5,194 nt of DNA, taken from Gammaproteobacteria bacterium. GTDB taxonomy: Bacteria; Pseudomonadota; Gammaproteobacteria; UBA9339. The notes under the pieces were generated by a model that made no database searches, was not told where the DNA came from, and saw only the letters and a program-made list of their open reading frames with translations. The stretch spans positions 1 to 5,194 of the forward strand of contig JAHIYS010000213.1 of NCBI GenBank assembly GCA_018814965.1, read 5' to 3'. The translations under genes were made by a program, and so were the position numbers. Position 1 is the stretch's first letter. Each line of letters begins with the position of its first letter. Positions 4,087-5,194 of this stretch are shown here, piece by piece.

Positions 4087-5194
4087 ATGAATAAAACCCT
4101 CAAATCACTTTTAATCCTGTTATTTTTAACCGTTGTGACTTTACCTAAAATAGCATCAGCGGCCCCCCTCACCATAACACCCTGCAACGACCCTAACTTC
4201 CCTCCATTCCCAGCAGTTGTTCATATGGGAGAACAGGTGGATGGGTATTACCTACTAAAAGTTGGAGCTGGAAAAAATATAGTTTTTAAAAATCGTTTAT
4301 TACCTAGCGTCGAACAAATAAATGAAGCTGGTTTTTGCGGCGCCACAAATGTTATGTCAAAAGGCGAAGAGTGCAAAATAAAACTACGTCTTTCTGCTCC
4401 AAACATCACCGGCACCTTACGCCCTACGGTAGTTGCATGTCTTGCTGGGATTGCATCTGCTTGCACTAAACATGAGCTTGCCATACAAATAGTTGACGCT
4501 CCTGCCCCTGCACCAATAGTAGCAGTATCAGTCGCAGTAACTCCAGCAGCTGTAAATATAGCAAAAGGACTCACCACACAGTTTACTGCGGTAAGCACAT
4601 ACTCTGATGGCTCAACAAAAAATGTAACCAACGAAGTCACCTGGATCTCTAACAATCCAGGAGTGGCTGCAATCAATAGCGCCGGACTCTCCAATGCTTT
4701 GGCAGAAGGCACAGCCATCATCACCGCAACATTAGGAGCTGTAGCCAGTGGCGAGCAAACATTAACCGTAACCCCACCAGAGTTAGTGTCAATAGCTGTA
4801 ACTCCAAGCAGCGCAAGTATAGCCAAAGGGTTAGCCCAACAATTTAGCGCCACCGGAACTTATACTGATGCCTCAACAAAAAATCTAACCAACAAAGTCA
4901 CATGGATCTCTGGCAGCCCAGGAATAGCTACAATCAATAATGCCGGACTATCCGCCGCTTTAGCTGAAGGAACTACTAGCATCACCGCAACTTTAGGAAC
5001 TGTAATCAGCGCCCCTCAAACATTAACCATAACTCCTGCTGAATTAATCTCGATCGCTGTAACTCCTACTAATCCTAGTATAGCTAAAGGATTATCCCAG
5101 CAATTTAATGCCGAAGGAACATATACCGATACCTCAACAAAAATCATAACTGACAAAGTTACTTGGGACTCTAGCGACCAAAATATAGCCACGA
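4087..5194 (+). CDS. Large exported protein with tandem Big_2 Ig-like repeats (3' end outside window)
   Basis: The frame runs from ATG 4087 with no stop to the window edge: 369 codons, clearly incomplete. Residues 1-25 form a signal peptide (MNKTLKSLLILLFLTVV, then KIASA with cleavage before AP). There is no lipobox, so it is not a lipoprotein. Residues 26-138 form an unrecognised domain with five cysteines (33, 84, 96, 118, 126); its CGAT...SKGEEC spacing recalls Ig-like sheets that carry paired cysteines. A short Pro/Ala hinge follows (139-146). From residue 147 come 87-residue repeats of bacterial Ig-like group 2 character: AVTP..., IAKGL..QF, TY.D.STK, VTW.S, GLS.ALAEGT, ITATLG and TLT.TP. 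Proteins of this kind are usually long surface or secreted adhesins. No intimin-like barrel or LysM domain is at the N-terminus, so the attachment route is unknown. It may be secreted or surface-held by a C-terminal part not seen here. The preceding barrel gene could be functionally linked, but nothing proves it. Confidence 0.88.
   Translation, partial: MNKTLKSLLILLFLTVVTLPKIASAAPLTITPCNDPNFPPFPAVVHMGEQVDGYYLLKVGAGKNIVFKNRLLPSVEQINEAGFCGATNVMSKGEECKIKLRLSAPNITGTLRPTVVACLAGIASACTKHELAIQIVDAPAPAPIVAVSVAVTPAAVNIAKGLTTQFTAVSTYSDGSTKNVTNEVTWISNNPGVAAINSAGLSNALAEGTAIITATLGAVASGEQTLTVTPPELVSIAVTPSSASIAKGLAQQFSATGTYTDASTKNLTNKVTWISGSPGIATINNAGLSAALAEGTTSITATLGTVISAPQTLTITPAELISIAVTPTNPSIAKGLSQQFNAEGTYTDTSTKIITDKVTWDSSDQNIAT
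4525..5194 (+). repeat. Tandem 261-bp coding repeats (Big_2 modules)
   Basis: Repeats start at 4525, 4786 and 5047, an exact 261-base period (87 codons). The third is cut by the window end. The first two full units share about two thirds of their residues. The conserved cores are TYxDxSTK, VTWxS and ALAEGT, and the start of each unit and the linker before the next are less conserved. The exact length with sequence divergence indicates old in-frame duplication kept in register, not a fresh expansion. Confidence 0.9.

Noticed and set aside
4248..4853. Minus-strand 201-codon frame
   Set aside because: It is antisense to the Ig-repeat gene, and its internal repetition mirrors the 261-base repeats. 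The plus frame has a signal peptide and Big_2 motifs.

Overview
The window looks like a chromosomal piece of an AT-rich gammaproteobacterium. A Legionellales-type relative is the best guess. This rests on the gammaproteobacterial forms of LspA and RsmI, a type A RNase P RNA next to rsmI, exported envelope proteins with AT-rich codon use, and abundant small palindromic repeats. No ribosomal RNA or other strong taxonomic marker is present, so the assignment is inference.

Layout. The left half reads on the minus strand in the order rsmI (1538-2377), rnpB (803-1262), lspA (184-669). These are a 16S rRNA 2'-O-methyltransferase, the catalytic RNA of RNase P, and lipoprotein signal peptidase II. The right half reads on the plus strand: an exported protein with a lysine-rich periplasmic region and a C-terminal outer-membrane beta-barrel (2678-3979), then the start of a large exported protein made of tandem 87-residue Big_2-type Ig-like repeats (4087 to beyond the window edge). 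The roughly 300-base divergent region between rsmI and the barrel gene is filled with repeats and promoter-like sequence.

The most striking point is a mobile-looking hairpin element of about 101 bp with 30-bp terminal inverted repeats and a 41-nt loop. It is present twice. One copy lies between rsmI and the barrel gene (2430-2532), followed by two truncated copies of its right end. The other copy sits inside the RNase P RNA gene (1031-1131), exactly where helix P12 belongs. The rest of the RNA, including the 12-bp P1 pairing, CR-I, CR-IV, the L15 GGU and CR-V, appears intact, so this is probably a functional RNase P RNA whose P12 has been replaced by a repeat hairpin. The copies match at about 93 of 101 positions, and their arm differences include two compensated base pairs. 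A second, unrelated palindromic repeat family of the CATTGCGAG type lies downstream of lspA (1-110, with a worn relative at 136-173).

The genes do not form one pathway. The left block is housekeeping RNA processing, rRNA modification and lipoprotein maturation. The right block is cell-envelope or surface material of unknown role.
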